From positions 81,599-145,598 of the forward strand of contig NZ_JAPFHA010000012.1 in assembly GCF_026586805.1 (NCBI RefSeq): 64,000 nucleotides of DNA, in the 5' to 3' direction. The DNA is from Niveibacterium sp. 24ML. GTDB taxonomy: Bacteria; Pseudomonadota; Gammaproteobacteria; Burkholderiales; Rhodocyclaceae. The notes beneath the pieces are model-generated. The model saw nothing but the letters and a program-made list of their open reading frames with translations. It did no database searches and had not been told where the DNA came from. Shown piece by piece: positions 1 to 9,420 of the stretch; position 1 is the first letter of the stretch; each line of letters opens with the position of its first letter. Made by a program: the position numbers and the translations under genes.

Positions 1-564
1 GCTCTTGTTGCCAGAGTTTTCGACCGTCTCATCGCCGCTGGCCGACTTCGAATACATCGCCTCTACAGCGAAGACATCGCCAAAGTACGGCGTCGTCACA
101 TAGGCCGCGTTGTCAGCACGCGCAGCGATGTGCGTGAAGATGTTGTTCGTCTCTGCCACAGCGCCCAAACCAAACGGATCGGCATTCGCGTAGAGGTTGA
201 ACTGCGGGGTGTATTGGCGACCAAAACGGAACTCAACGACACCAAAATCCAGGCCGGCCCAAGTCTGACGACCCCATGCGAGACCACCTTGGTTGCTGCC
301 GCCAGTATCGGCCTTCACGCCGGCTTCAATCTGGAACTTGGCCTTCATGCCGGGCGTAAGCTGCTCAACACCCTTGAAACCGAGGCGCGAACCATTCAGC
401 TGGCCACTGTCCAGCCCTTGGCGGCTACCTTTGTCGCCATAATGATCAGTACGGTACGAGTAACCAACGTCAACCAAACCATAGATCGTAACGCTTGTGT
501 CGACCGCAAATACCGGAGCGGCAACGAGGCCCGCGATGGCGGCGGCGATCAGTTTCTTTTGCAT
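1..564 (-). CDS. Gram-negative porin, N-terminal part (cut by window edge)
   Basis: Outer-membrane general diffusion porin of the 16-stranded trimeric type common in betaproteobacteria. The frame opens with a typical signal peptide (MQKKLIAAAIAGLVAAPVFA) followed by SVTIYGLVDVGY, the first strand of this family, and later RLGFKGVEQL and AWGRQTWAGLDF. Only 188 codons are present; the remainder lies beyond the left edge, so nothing can be said of the C-terminal Phe. The ATG at 564 is supported by a GAGGAG ribosome site at 571-576. The gene is downstream of tamA on the same strand but separated by 193 bases containing a perfect palindrome, so it probably has its own promoter. Confidence 0.9.
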   Translation of the reverse strand, partial: MQKKLIAAAIAGLVAAPVFAVDTSVTIYGLVDVGYSYRTDHYGDKGSRQGLDSGQLNGSRLGFKGVEQLTPGMKAKFQIEAGVKADTGGSNQGGLAWGRQTWAGLDFGVVEFRFGRQYTPQFNLYANADPFGLGAVAETNNIFTHIAARADNAAYVTTPYFGDVFAVEAMYSKSASGDETVENSGNKS

Positions 565-716
565 GCACTTCTCCTCTTAGTCTGAAGATGCGACGCCGGC
601 GGAACCCCCTGGGCCGTCGTCTTTCTGCTCTCGAATGGAGAGATGACCGGATATTGCAGGTGCAGCATTGCGCCCCGCAAGGCAAACGGCGCTTGGTCTG
701 CAATCGCCCTGAAACA

Positions 717-736
717 TTGTTGCTTACAAGCAACAA
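717..736. promoter_or_regulatory. Perfect 20-base palindrome between tamA and the porin gene
   Basis: TTGTTGCTT-AC-AAGCAACAA is a perfect inverted repeat. It lies 21 bases after the tamA stop and 153 bases before the porin ATG. It could be a protein-binding operator for the porin, or the hairpin of a weak tamA terminator (the bases after it in the minus direction are only moderately T-rich). The symmetry is seen directly; the role is inference. Confidence 0.45.
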
Positions 737-757
737 ACGTCAGGATCTCGCTACGCA

Positions 758-2578
758 TCAGAACGCGAGCGCGAGCGTAAAGTGCAGCCGGAACTTCTCA
801 TCTGACTGGCCGTAGGCCACATCGACACCTAGCGGCCCGGCCGGACTTCGCCAGCGGCCACCCAGCCCATAACCCACGCGCCAACGCATGTCCTGCCATG
901 TGTCGTTCGCGTCGCCGGCATCCACGAAGGTTGCAAGCCCCCACGGCCCTGACACCCACCTCACGTACTCCAGACTCGCAACGGCCAGCGTTCGGCCGCC
1001 GACAATTGCAACCCCGTCCTGAACGCCAAGACTCTGATAGTCATAGCCGCGCACGGATTGAGATCCACCGGTGCGAAACAGGAAGTCTTGCGGGATCCCT
1101 TCGCTGGACGGTGCAACGGTGTAACCGGCTTCTCCGCGAAGGATGAAAGTCCCGCTCTCACCGAGCGGTCGAAAATACTGACCACGGCCGTACACGCGGA
1201 GGAAGCTCTGGTCGGAAAAGAAGTGCTTGGAGCCACCGCCGATCTGAAAGCTCACGCCGTAGCCGCGCTGCGGATCGGCGGGGTTATCGGTGACGCGATA
1301 GCCTGCCTCGCAGTTGAGCGTCAGTGCGGTACTGATCTGCTCAACGCCGCCTTCGGGCTCCGTGGTTTCATGTTGATAGTTGATGCTGATCCGCGTTGTC
1401 GTGCGCTGCAAAGTACGCGCCCGCTGCACGCCAACCGAGAACCTTGAGGTGGCCAGATTCTGGATGTTCTCGGCAAGCCCCGAGAGCCCCACCGCATCCC
1501 TGAAGCCGGAGTGGGTTTGCGGCAGAAACACATCAGCAAACGCGGACTGACGCTTTTCCTCCAAGCGCACGGTGCTGTTGAGTTCCCAGGCATTGCTGAA
1601 GAGGTTGGCATCGCGGTAGTTAACTTCACCGCGAGCCCCGGTGTTGCTCGAGAAGCCAACGCCCACACCGAAACGTCGCGGCTTTGCCTCGGTGATCGAC
1701 ACACGCAGCGGTGAGGCGTCGGCAAGGGCCGGATCGCGATCAATCTCGACAATGGCCCCGGAAAAATAAGGCGTGCTTTGCAGCGAATTCTGCAGCGTCA
1801 CAAGGCGCTCATAGTCGTACCGTTCGCCTTCGGTAACTGAGCTGTAGCGCTCGACGAGATCTCGGCTGTAGAGCGAAAGGCCCACCACATCAATCGGGCC
1901 AATCCGGAACGCGGGGCCCGAATCAATGACCACCAGCAATCGTGCAACCGCCCGCTCCGGGTCGATATCGGCAGTGGAATCGACGATCCGCGCCGCGGCG
2001 TAGTCTTGGCTCGACACATCTGCGAGCAGCTTCGCCTTGGCCGCGCTCCACCCCGCCTGAGAAAATGCGCCCCCCTTGCCGAGCGTCCATGCCGCCAGCA
2101 GCGATTCCCGGCGAGCGCGCAGATCGGGCCGCTCACCGTTGAGATCCCCCTCGAACCGGAGCACCACCTCTTGAACAACGGCACGCGGTCCAGGCTGCAC
2201 CCTCACCAGGGCCGGCGATCCAGGCGCCTGCTCCACATCAATCTGCGACGAGAAGTACCCTTCGGTTTCCAGCAGCTCCGGGATGTCCTTTCGCGCGCGC
2301 CGGATTCGCGCAAGCGTGTCACCCTCATCGGTCTGGATGTCGCCTTCGGCGCCCAGATCCGGGTCGGCCGAATCCGCGGCGGCGTCCCTCGCGTCGAAGG
2401 CCGAAACATACTTGAGGATCAGGGGCCTGACAGCCCCCGGGGCTTCAAGGCGCAGCGGCGCCGCCACCGCCGTCGAAACCGGGAGCAGCCCGGCCAGAGC
2501 GATCAGGCTGACGGCGCAGAGACATGACAAACGCCGGTAAGCGAATGCAATCGATTTAGGGTCTGAGTAGGCGGGCAC
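758..2578 (-). CDS. tamA: TamA-type Omp85 outer-membrane assembly protein
   Basis: Omp85-superfamily protein of 606 residues, close to TamA of enterobacteria (577). TamA pairs with inner-membrane-anchored TamB to help insert some outer-membrane proteins and move lipids. A signal peptide (about residues 17-40, ending STAVAA) precedes POTRA-type repeats to about residue 290 and a 16-strand beta-barrel. The barrel carries the family VRGY motif near residue 508 (GGSQSVRGYDY), and the protein ends in Phe, as expected for outer-membrane barrels. The start is a GTG; a downstream TTG at 2530 would still leave a signal peptide, so the exact start is uncertain. tamB, the usual neighbour, does not follow; a porin gene does. 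BamA is unlikely because five POTRA repeats would not fit. Confidence 0.88.
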   Translation of the reverse strand: MPAYSDPKSIAFAYRRLSCLCAVSLIALAGLLPVSTAVAAPLRLEAPGAVRPLILKYVSAFDARDAAADSADPDLGAEGDIQTDEGDTLARIRRARKDIPELLETEGYFSSQIDVEQAPGSPALVRVQPGPRAVVQEVVLRFEGDLNGERPDLRARRESLLAAWTLGKGGAFSQAGWSAAKAKLLADVSSQDYAAARIVDSTADIDPERAVARLLVVIDSGPAFRIGPIDVVGLSLYSRDLVERYSSVTEGERYDYERLVTLQNSLQSTPYFSGAIVEIDRDPALADASPLRVSITEAKPRRFGVGVGFSSNTGARGEVNYRDANLFSNAWELNSTVRLEEKRQSAFADVFLPQTHSGFRDAVGLSGLAENIQNLATSRFSVGVQRARTLQRTTTRISINYQHETTEPEGGVEQISTALTLNCEAGYRVTDNPADPQRGYGVSFQIGGGSKHFFSDQSFLRVYGRGQYFRPLGESGTFILRGEAGYTVAPSSEGIPQDFLFRTGGSQSVRGYDYQSLGVQDGVAIVGGRTLAVASLEYVRWVSGPWGLATFVDAGDANDTWQDMRWRVGYGLGGRWRSPAGPLGVDVAYGQSDEKFRLHFTLALAF

Positions 2579-2625
2579 GGCCGGATTCTATCCGCGCCGC
2601 GCCCGGCTTGGCAGTGCAACTCGAC

Positions 2626-3627
2626 TTACGCTTCCGCGTAGTAATTCGCCACCCGTTCGACTTCATTGCGCGAGCCAAGCACAACCGGAACTCGTTGATG
2701 CAACTGCTCAGGCTGCACCTCAAGGATTCGCCGGTGCCCCGTCGAAGCCGCCCCGCCCGCCTGCTCGACGATCATGGCCATCGGATTGGCCTCGTACAAC
2801 AAACGCAGGCGGCCAGGCTTGGACGGATCGCGCTTGTCACGCGGATACATGAAGATGCCGCCGCGGGTAAGCAGGCGATGCACGTCCGCCACCATCGAAG
2901 CAACCCAACGCATGTTGAAGTCTTTCCCTCGCGGCCCCTCTTTGCCTGCAGTCAGCTCATCGATATAGCGTTGGATGGCCGGATCCCAAAAACGTGCGTT
3001 GGACGCGTTGATTGCGTACTCACGCGTGTCGTCCGGAATCCGCATGTCCGGGTTGGTCAGCACCCAGGTTCCGAACTCGCGATCCAGCGTGAATGCGGCC
3101 ACGCCCGCCCCCACCGTCAGCACAAGCAGGGTCTGCGGACCATACAGGGCATAGCCCGCCGCAACCTGCTGAGTCCCTGGCTGCAGAAAGGCCCTCTCGT
3201 CGGCCTCGGCGCGGTCCGGACAGCGCAATACCGAGAAGATCGTGCCGACGGAAATGTTCACATCAATGTTTGACGAACCGTCGAGCGGATCAAACAACAG
3301 CAGGTATTCGCCTTTCGGGTACCGGTTTGGAATGGCGTACGGCAGCGGCATCTCTTCCGAGGCCATCGCGGCCAGATGCCCACCCCATTCGTTTGAGAGC
3401 AGCAGGATCTCGTTCGCAACCACATCAAGCTGCTTCTGGGCCTCCCCTTGAACGTTATCGGTGCCGACTTCACCAAGCACACCGGCAATGGCCCCTTTGC
3501 CGACATTAACGCTGATCGCCTTGACGGCACGAGCGACCACCTCGATCTGCAGCCGCAGATTCACCGGTATTTGCTGGTGCTCGCGCTGCTGCTCGATCAA
3601 ATACTGCGTGAGCGTGACACGACGCAT
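2626..3627 (-). CDS. fbp: Fructose-1,6-bisphosphatase class I
   Basis: Hydrolyses fructose-1,6-bisphosphate to fructose-6-phosphate in the cytoplasm, the committed step of gluconeogenesis (and of the Calvin cycle where present). The 333 residues match the class I family length. Metal-binding and active-site elements are visible: paired acidic residues at 91-92 (ASEE), the DPLDGSSN motif at 113-120, and the C-terminal [18 protein letters not shown] segment. The gene ends 47 bases before tamA on the same strand and is divergent from dadA across about 256 bases. The ATG at 3627 starts the family-typical [10 protein letters not shown]. Confidence 0.97.
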   Translation of the reverse strand: MRRVTLTQYLIEQQREHQQIPVNLRLQIEVVARAVKAISVNVGKGAIAGVLGEVGTDNVQGEAQKQLDVVANEILLLSNEWGGHLAAMASEEMPLPYAIPNRYPKGEYLLLFDPLDGSSNIDVNISVGTIFSVLRCPDRAEADERAFLQPGTQQVAAGYALYGPQTLLVLTVGAGVAAFTLDREFGTWVLTNPDMRIPDDTREYAINASNARFWDPAIQRYIDELTAGKEGPRGKDFNMRWVASMVADVHRLLTRGGIFMYPRDKRDPSKPGRLRLLYEANPMAMIVEQAGGAASTGHRRILEVQPEQLHQRVPVVLGSRNEVERVANYYAEA

Positions 3628-3883
3628 GACTACTCCCCCCCGAGATCAATCGCACAGCCTGCGTTGGCGCCAAGCCAGCGTTCGACCCCCCGATCGAACT
3701 CCGCCCCGTTCTGATGCGCCATCGCCCAAGCCCGCCTTCGCGTTGTGCACTGCGATTATCGGCGCGCCCCTGACAGCGCAACATTAGAGCCACTACCTAT
3801 GCCGTCACCGGGCCAAGCCTGGCCGCAGAGGTACAATCATGCTTACACGGCAGCCGCGGCAAGCGCCGCACTGAATCACACTC

Positions 3884-5146
3884 ATGCGAATCATCATCGT
3901 CGGCGCAGGCTTGGAAGGCGTTGTCAGCGCTTGGTATTTGGCACGCGACGGACACGACGTCACCGTGCTTGAACGCCGTGAAGGCCCGGCACTGGAAACC
4001 AGCTTTGCCAATGGCGGGCAGGTATCGGTGAGCCACCCTGAGCCTTGGGCGAACCCCCGGGCGCCGGGGCAAATTCTTCGCTGGCTTGGCCGGGAAGATG
4101 CGCCTTTGCTTTTTCGCATGCCCGCAGAGTGGGCCCGCTGGCGCTGGGGCATGGCCTTTTTGCGCGAGTGCACACCTGGCCGCACGCGACGCAATACCGA
4201 AGCGATCGCCCACCTTGCGGCATACAGCCTCACCTGCCTCAAACTCCTGCGCGGCGAAGCCCAGCTTGACTATGACGCCGAGCGCCGCGGCGTCCTTCAC
4301 CTGTTCTTTGACCGCCATGAGTTCGCCCGCGCGCCTGAACGCGCAGCCGAGTTGACCCGCTGCGGCCTGCACGCAAGCGTCGTCACTCGCAACCAGTGCA
4401 TTGAGCTTGAACCCGCGCTGAGCGCCTGCGCAGGGCGGCTCATGGGCGGGCTGCATGGCCAGGACGACGAATCCGGCGATGCCCACCTATTCACCGAACG
4501 ACTTGCCAAGCGCCTCGCGGCCGGCAGCGTGCGCTTTCAATACTCAACAGCGGTGAGTGCAATCCGCGAAAGCAAGGGCAAGGTTGCCGGTGTCGTGCTT
4601 GCTGACCCGAATGGTGTTTTCAGTGAAATCGAGGCCGATGCGGTGGTGGTTTGCGCCGGCCCGTGGAGCAATCAGCTTCTTGCGCCGCTAGGCGAACGAT
4701 TGCCGATTTACCCCGTCAAGGGTTACTCGGTCACGCTACCCATCGTGGACGAGAAACGCGCGCCGCATGTCAGCCTGACCGACGAAACACGACGGATTGT
4801 GTGTTCAAGACTGGGAGATCGCTTGCGTGTCGCGGGCACGGCAGAACTCAATGGTTTTGACATGGCGGCCAACCCAGCCCGCACCGCAGGTTTGCTCAAG
4901 TGGGTTGAAGCGCACTTCCCTGGCGCCACGGATACCAGCGCCAGCGAGAACTGGAACGGGCTGCGCCCGGCCACGCCAAACAATCTGCCCGTGATTGGCG
5001 CCACCCGCACGAGAGGGCTCTGGCTCAATACCGGCCATGGCACGCTGGGGTGGACGCTGGCTTGCGGGTCAGGGGCGGCGCTGGCTGACCTGATCGCAGG
5101 CCGCACGCCGCAAATTTCCGGGTTTCCGTTCAAGGCAGCCGGTTGA
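3884..5146 (+). CDS. dadA: D-amino acid dehydrogenase (FAD-dependent)
   Basis: Flavoprotein that oxidatively deaminates D-amino acids (chiefly D-alanine) to 2-oxo acids and passes electrons to the respiratory chain at the inner membrane. Length 420 fits DadA (about 420-435). The Rossmann fingerprint GAGLEG sits at residues 7-12, followed by ERREGPALETSFANGGQ, very like DadA. The C-terminal FAD-binding segment NTGHGTLGWTLACGSG is intact. No alanine racemase or lrp gene lies beside it, so it seems to be a single-gene unit, divergent from fbp and convergent with ffh. Some family members act on other D-amino acids, so substrate range is inferred. Confidence 0.93.
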   Translation: MRIIIVGAGLEGVVSAWYLARDGHDVTVLERREGPALETSFANGGQVSVSHPEPWANPRAPGQILRWLGREDAPLLFRMPAEWARWRWGMAFLRECTPGRTRRNTEAIAHLAAYSLTCLKLLRGEAQLDYDAERRGVLHLFFDRHEFARAPERAAELTRCGLHASVVTRNQCIELEPALSACAGRLMGGLHGQDDESGDAHLFTERLAKRLAAGSVRFQYSTAVSAIRESKGKVAGVVLADPNGVFSEIEADAVVVCAGPWSNQLLAPLGERLPIYPVKGYSVTLPIVDEKRAPHVSLTDETRRIVCSRLGDRLRVAGTAELNGFDMAANPARTAGLLKWVEAHFPGATDTSASENWNGLRPATPNNLPVIGATRTRGLWLNTGHGTLGWTLACGSGAALADLIAGRTPQISGFPFKAAG

Positions 5147-5164
5147 ACCCAGCCGGCTGGCAGT

Positions 5165-6523
5165 TCAGCGCATCATCCCGGGCATCATGCCCTTCATTGA
5201 GCGCATCAACTTGCCCATGCCGCCCTTGGACAATTGCTTCATCACTTTTTGCGTCTGTTCAAACTGATTGAGCAGACGATTGACTTCCTGCACCTGAACC
5301 CCCGCGCCAGCCGCGATCCGGCGCTTCCGGCTGGCCTTGATCAGCTCTGGTTTGCTTCGCTCAGCCGGGGTCATCGAGTTGATGATGCCCTCGATCCGTC
5401 GAATCGACTTCTCTTCAACCCCACCCTGCAACTGCGAGGCCGCCTGCGCAAACTGCGCCGGCATTTTGTCCATCAGCGATGACAGCCCGCCCATCTTCCG
5501 CATCTGGGAAATCTGGGCCTTGAAGTCATTCAGGTCAAACCCCTTTCCGCTCTTGAGCTTCTGGGCAAACGCCTTGGCTTGCTCCTCGTCGACGTTCTGA
5601 CGAGCCTCTTCAACCAAGGACAGAATGTCGCCCATGCCCAGGATGCGGCTGGCCATCCGGTCGGGGTGGAATTCATCGAGGCCGGTGAGCTTCTCGCCCA
5701 CGCCGGTGAACTTGATCGGCTTGCCAGTGACATGCCGCACCGACAAAGCGGCGCCGCCGCGCGCGTCGCCGTCGAGCTTGGTCAACACCACGCCGGTCAG
5801 CGGCAAGGCTTCGTTGAACGCTCGCGCGGTATTCACCGCGTCCTGGCCGAGCATTGCATCAACAACAAACAAGGTCTCGATCGGTTTGACCGCTGCGTGG
5901 AGCGCCTTGATCTCCGCCATCATCGCTTCGTCAATTGCAAGCCGCCCCGCCGTGTCGATCAACAACACGTCGAAATAGTGGCGCTTAGCATGGTCAATGG
6001 CCGCATTGGCAATGTCGATCGGCCTCTGCTCTGCGCGTGACGGAAAGAACTCCGCCCCGGCCTGCGCCGTCACCGCCTCCAGTTGGTCAATCGCCGCGGG
6101 GCGATAGACGTCACACGAGACGGTGAGCACCTTTTTCTTGTGCTTCTCGCGCAGCATCTTCGACAACTTGCCGACGGTAGTGGTCTTGCCTGCGCCTTGC
6201 AGGCCCGCCATCAGAATCACCGCGGGCGGCTGTGTCGCGAAATTCAGCGTCGCCTGAGCGCCGCCCATCAACTCGGTCATCTCGCGATGGACCACTCCAA
6301 CCAGCGCCTGCCCGGGCGTCAGCGAGCCAATCACATCCTGCCCAAGCGCCTTTTCGCGCACACGGGCAATGAAGTCCTTCACGACGGGAAGCGCGACGTC
6401 AGCTTCCAGCAGCGCCAAGCGGACTTCGCGCAGCATCTCCGCGATGTTGTCGTCGGTCAGGCGGGCTTGGCCGCGCATGGTCTTGACGACCTTGGCAAGC
6501 CTTTGAGTCAGATTATCGAGCAT
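5165..6523 (-). CDS. ffh: Signal recognition particle protein Ffh
   Basis: GTPase that, with 4.5S RNA, binds signal sequences on ribosomes and delivers nascent membrane proteins to FtsY. The N domain (1-90) is followed by the G domain with G1 GLQGAGKT at 107-114, DVYRPAAIDQL, DTAGR and TKLDGDARGG. The methionine-rich M domain runs from about 300 to the end, with the RNA-binding segment RKRRIAAGAGVQVQEVN and an unusually Met-rich tail (MRSMKGMMPGMM). At 452 residues it is full length. Divergent from the ypjD-type gene 57 bases away, an arrangement common in betaproteobacteria. Confidence 0.98.
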   Translation of the reverse strand: MLDNLTQRLAKVVKTMRGQARLTDDNIAEMLREVRLALLEADVALPVVKDFIARVREKALGQDVIGSLTPGQALVGVVHREMTELMGGAQATLNFATQPPAVILMAGLQGAGKTTTVGKLSKMLREKHKKKVLTVSCDVYRPAAIDQLEAVTAQAGAEFFPSRAEQRPIDIANAAIDHAKRHYFDVLLIDTAGRLAIDEAMMAEIKALHAAVKPIETLFVVDAMLGQDAVNTARAFNEALPLTGVVLTKLDGDARGGAALSVRHVTGKPIKFTGVGEKLTGLDEFHPDRMASRILGMGDILSLVEEARQNVDEEQAKAFAQKLKSGKGFDLNDFKAQISQMRKMGGLSSLMDKMPAQFAQAASQLQGGVEEKSIRRIEGIINSMTPAERSKPELIKASRKRRIAAGAGVQVQEVNRLLNQFEQTQKVMKQLSKGGMGKLMRSMKGMMPGMMR

Positions 6524-6580
6524 GGTCCGGGAGCGATCCTGGCCGCACTGAGCGCACGACCATTCAGGTAAACTGCGAAG

Positions 6581-7390
6581 ATGCCTGCGATTCTACTTCA
6601 TCTGCCTGCCGCCTCGATCTACATCGGGCTTGCAATCGCCTACCGCAGGCTGCACGGAGACTCCTCGCCAAACCAGCGACGCTGGGCTCAGGCTGCGTTG
6701 CTTGTAGCGCTTTTGCTGCACGGGGCAGCGCTCGCCAACGACATTTCGAGCCCGTCTGGCCCACGCTTTGGCTTTGCCGCAGCACTATCAATGACCCTTT
6801 GGCTCGCCCTCGTATTTTATTGGTTAGAGAGCTTCTATACCCGAATCGAAGGGCTCACAGCCCTTGCGATGCCGATCGCCGCGATTTCTGTGCTCTTGCA
6901 GCTGATCTTTCCGAATGAACACATGCTGCCGAATGCCGGATCCACGGCATTTCGGCTTCACTTCATCGTCGCGATGCTGGCGTACAGCCTGTTTACACTC
7001 GCCGCCCTGCACGCGCTGCTGATGGCCGCGGCGGAACGCCAACTGCACAGCGCACGCATGACGCAGGCGATGTCGTCCATCCCGCCGCTGATGACAATGG
7101 AGAGCCTGCTCTTCAAGCTCGTCGGCAGTGGTTTCATTTTGCTGACACTCACCGTCGGATCTGGCGTTTTCTTTTCCGAAGCCCTGTTCGGAAAACCACT
7201 CGCGTTCTCACACAAAACCGTGTTCGCCATTGCAGCATGGGTACTCTTCGGCACGCTGCTCGCCGGCCGCAGCCTCTGGGGATGGCGAGGCCGAAAAGCG
7301 CTCCACCTCACCCTCGCCGGCTTCGCCTGCCTGTTGCTCGCCTACGTCGGCACCCGCTTTGTGCTGGAAGTCCTGCTCGGCCGCCCTTAG
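6581..7390 (+). CDS. YpjD/CcsA-type cytochrome c assembly membrane protein
   Basis: Inner-membrane protein of 269 residues with about eight hydrophobic segments, of the CcsA/HemX/CcmC-like family known in enterobacteria as YpjD. The family core is visible: RLHFIVAMLAYSLFTLAALHALLM followed later by HKTVFAIAAWVLFGTLLAGR, containing His residues suited to haem handling. The position, divergent from ffh, is conserved in proteobacteria, but the physiological role of YpjD is not settled. A membrane-assembly or haem-related function is inference from the family. The ATG at 6581 begins with a hydrophobic segment directly. Confidence 0.85.
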   Translation: MPAILLHLPAASIYIGLAIAYRRLHGDSSPNQRRWAQAALLVALLLHGAALANDISSPSGPRFGFAAALSMTLWLALVFYWLESFYTRIEGLTALAMPIAAISVLLQLIFPNEHMLPNAGSTAFRLHFIVAMLAYSLFTLAALHALLMAAAERQLHSARMTQAMSSIPPLMTMESLLFKLVGSGFILLTLTVGSGVFFSEALFGKPLAFSHKTVFAIAAWVLFGTLLAGRSLWGWRGRKALHLTLAGFACLLLAYVGTRFVLEVLLGRP

Positions 7391-7683
7391 GCGCGATGGT
7401 CAGCCCGTGGGCATTGCAAACCCGCAAGCCGAAACACCGCGCACACCTAAACTTCCTGAGCAAAATGCCGAAAACGGGATAATCGGCTTATCGGCCCGCC
7501 AAAAAATCGGGAAGCCCCGCAGGCGAGGTCAAGAGCCGATGGATGCGCGGAGCAAGAGCCGCAGATCACCGCGCCAAGATCCACACACCTGCATCTGAAG
7601 CCCTGACAGGGCGCGGCTTTACAAGGGGTGAGGGCTAGCGCATCATCGCGCACCGGTCGTACTAATGTCGAGACAGCGGTTTA
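7391..7683. other. Intergenic region upstream of pilB
   Basis: About 290 bases with no supported gene. There is an imperfect inverted repeat around 7480-7502 (GGGATAA ... TTATCGGCCC) without a T-run. I see no convincing sigma-70 or sigma-54 element and no recognisable riboswitch. A pilB promoter presumably lies here. A weak ribosome site precedes pilB. Confidence 0.4.
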
Positions 7684-9405
7684 ATGGCATCAAATCCACA
7701 GCAAATCGCACTCAGCGGACTCGCCCGAGCTCTGGTTCAGCACGGGCGTTTGACTGAGCAGCAAGCGACAGAGCTCGCAGATCAAGCAAAAGCATCAAAG
7801 CAGGTATTTGCACTGGAGCTGGTGCAACGCGGCGTCATGAGCAGCCGCGATCTGGCGCGCTTCTGTGCTGAGACATTCGGATTCCCGATGCTCGACATCG
7901 CTGCTTACGATGAGAACCAGATTCCACGCGACGCCATCGACCGAAAGCTGATCGCGCAGCATTCGGTCGTCCCGCTCGCCAAACGCAACAACAAGCTGAC
8001 GGTCGCAATCGGCGACCCGACGAACCTGAGAGCGCTAGATGAGATCCGCTTCCAGACTGGCGTAGCCGTCGATGCGATCATTGTTGAAGTCGACAAGCTG
8101 TTCAAGCTCTCACAGAAACTGGGTGAAAGCACCAGCGATCAGCTGAAGGGCTTGACTGGCGACATCGACGAAGAGCTTGGGGAGATGGCCGATGCCGAAT
8201 CCTCATCAAGTTCGGAGGCCGAACAGAACGTCGATGTCGATGACGCGCCGGTCGTCAAATTCATCCAGAAAATTCTGGTCGACGCGATCAACGAAGGCGC
8301 ATCGGACATCCACTTCGAGCCTTACGAAAAGTACTACCGGATTCGCTACCGCACCGACGGCATTCTTCGGGAAATTTCACAGCCCCCTCTGGCGCTTCGC
8401 GAAAAGATCGCTGCCCGCATCAAGGTCATATCGAGACTGGACATTTCCGAGAAGCGCGTGCCGCAAGACGGCCGCATGAAGCTCAAGCTCTCGGCTAACA
8501 AAGCGATCGACTTCCGCGTCAGCACGCTCCCATGCCTGCACGGCGAAAAGATCGTGATGCGTATTCTCGACCCAAGCTCCGCGATGCTTGGCATTGATGC
8601 GCTTGGCTATGAGCCAGACCAGCGCGCAGCGCTCATGGACGCCGTGCAACGGCCGTATGGCATGGTGCTCGTGACTGGCCCCACTGGTTCCGGGAAAACC
8701 GTTTCGCTGTACACCTGCCTGAACATCCTTAACAAGCCAGGGGTGAACATCTCGACGGCCGAGGATCCGGCGGAAATTAACCTGCCGGGCATCAATCAGG
8801 TCAACGTGAATGACAAGGCTGGCCTCACCTTCTCGGCGGCCCTCAAGTCCTTCCTGCGTCAGGATCCGGATGTGATCATGGTCGGCGAAATTCGCGACAT
8901 CGACACAGCAGAGATTTCAATCAAGGCCGCTCAGACCGGCCACCTTGTTCTGTCGACGCTGCACACCAACGATGCACCGACCACACTTGAGCGCATGAAA
9001 AACATGGGCGTCGCACCGTTCAACATCGCTTCAAGCGTGATCATGATCACTGCGCAGCGACTGGCGCGACGCTTGTGCTCATGCAAACGCCCGATCGACA
9101 TTCCGATCCAGGCGCTGATCGATGCGGGCTATCAAGAAGAGGAACTCGATGGCTCTTTTGAACTCTTCGGCCCGGTCGGATGCGATCGATGCAAGGGGTC
9201 GGGCTACAAAGGGCGTGTAGGTATCTACCAAGTGATGCCCGTAGGTGAAGAGATCGCGCATATAATTATGACAAACGGCAACTCTATCGATATCGCGGCC
9301 GAGGCTCAGCGCCAAGGCATCCGCGATCTTCGGCAATCGGGGTTGCTCAAAGCCAAGCAGGGCGTGACCTCGCTTGCAGAAGTACTGGCAAACACGAACG
9401 ACTGA
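7684..9405 (+). CDS. pilB: Type IV pilus extension ATPase PilB
   Basis: Cytoplasmic hexameric ATPase that powers pilus extension. The N-terminal MshEN/GSPII_E domain (about 1-160) is followed by an acidic, Ser-rich linker (residues 160-190). The AAA core has Walker A GPTGSGKT at 332-339, an Asp box (SFLRQDPDVIMVGEIRD) and His box (GHLVLSTLHTNDA). The zinc-binding Cys cluster (CSCK ... CDRCKGSGYKGR) typical of PilB rather than PilT is present. At 573 residues it is normal for PilB. First gene of a pilB-pilC-pilD cluster with 15-base and 32-base spacing. No pilin gene lies in the window. Confidence 0.97.
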   Translation: MASNPQQIALSGLARALVQHGRLTEQQATELADQAKASKQVFALELVQRGVMSSRDLARFCAETFGFPMLDIAAYDENQIPRDAIDRKLIAQHSVVPLAKRNNKLTVAIGDPTNLRALDEIRFQTGVAVDAIIVEVDKLFKLSQKLGESTSDQLKGLTGDIDEELGEMADAESSSSSEAEQNVDVDDAPVVKFIQKILVDAINEGASDIHFEPYEKYYRIRYRTDGILREISQPPLALREKIAARIKVISRLDISEKRVPQDGRMKLKLSANKAIDFRVSTLPCLHGEKIVMRILDPSSAMLGIDALGYEPDQRAALMDAVQRPYGMVLVTGPTGSGKTVSLYTCLNILNKPGVNISTAEDPAEINLPGINQVNVNDKAGLTFSAALKSFLRQDPDVIMVGEIRDIDTAEISIKAAQTGHLVLSTLHTNDAPTTLERMKNMGVAPFNIASSVIMITAQRLARRLCSCKRPIDIPIQALIDAGYQEEELDGSFELFGPVGCDRCKGSGYKGRVGIYQVMPVGEEIAHIIMTNGNSIDIAAEAQRQGIRDLRQSGLLKAKQGVTSLAEVLANTND

Positions 9406-9420
9406 TCACAGGGCAGGCAA

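Noticed and set aside
7391..7683. Possible c-di-GMP riboswitch before pilB
   Set aside because: I looked for the GEMM-like conserved core and could not find it; only a weak inverted repeat is present.
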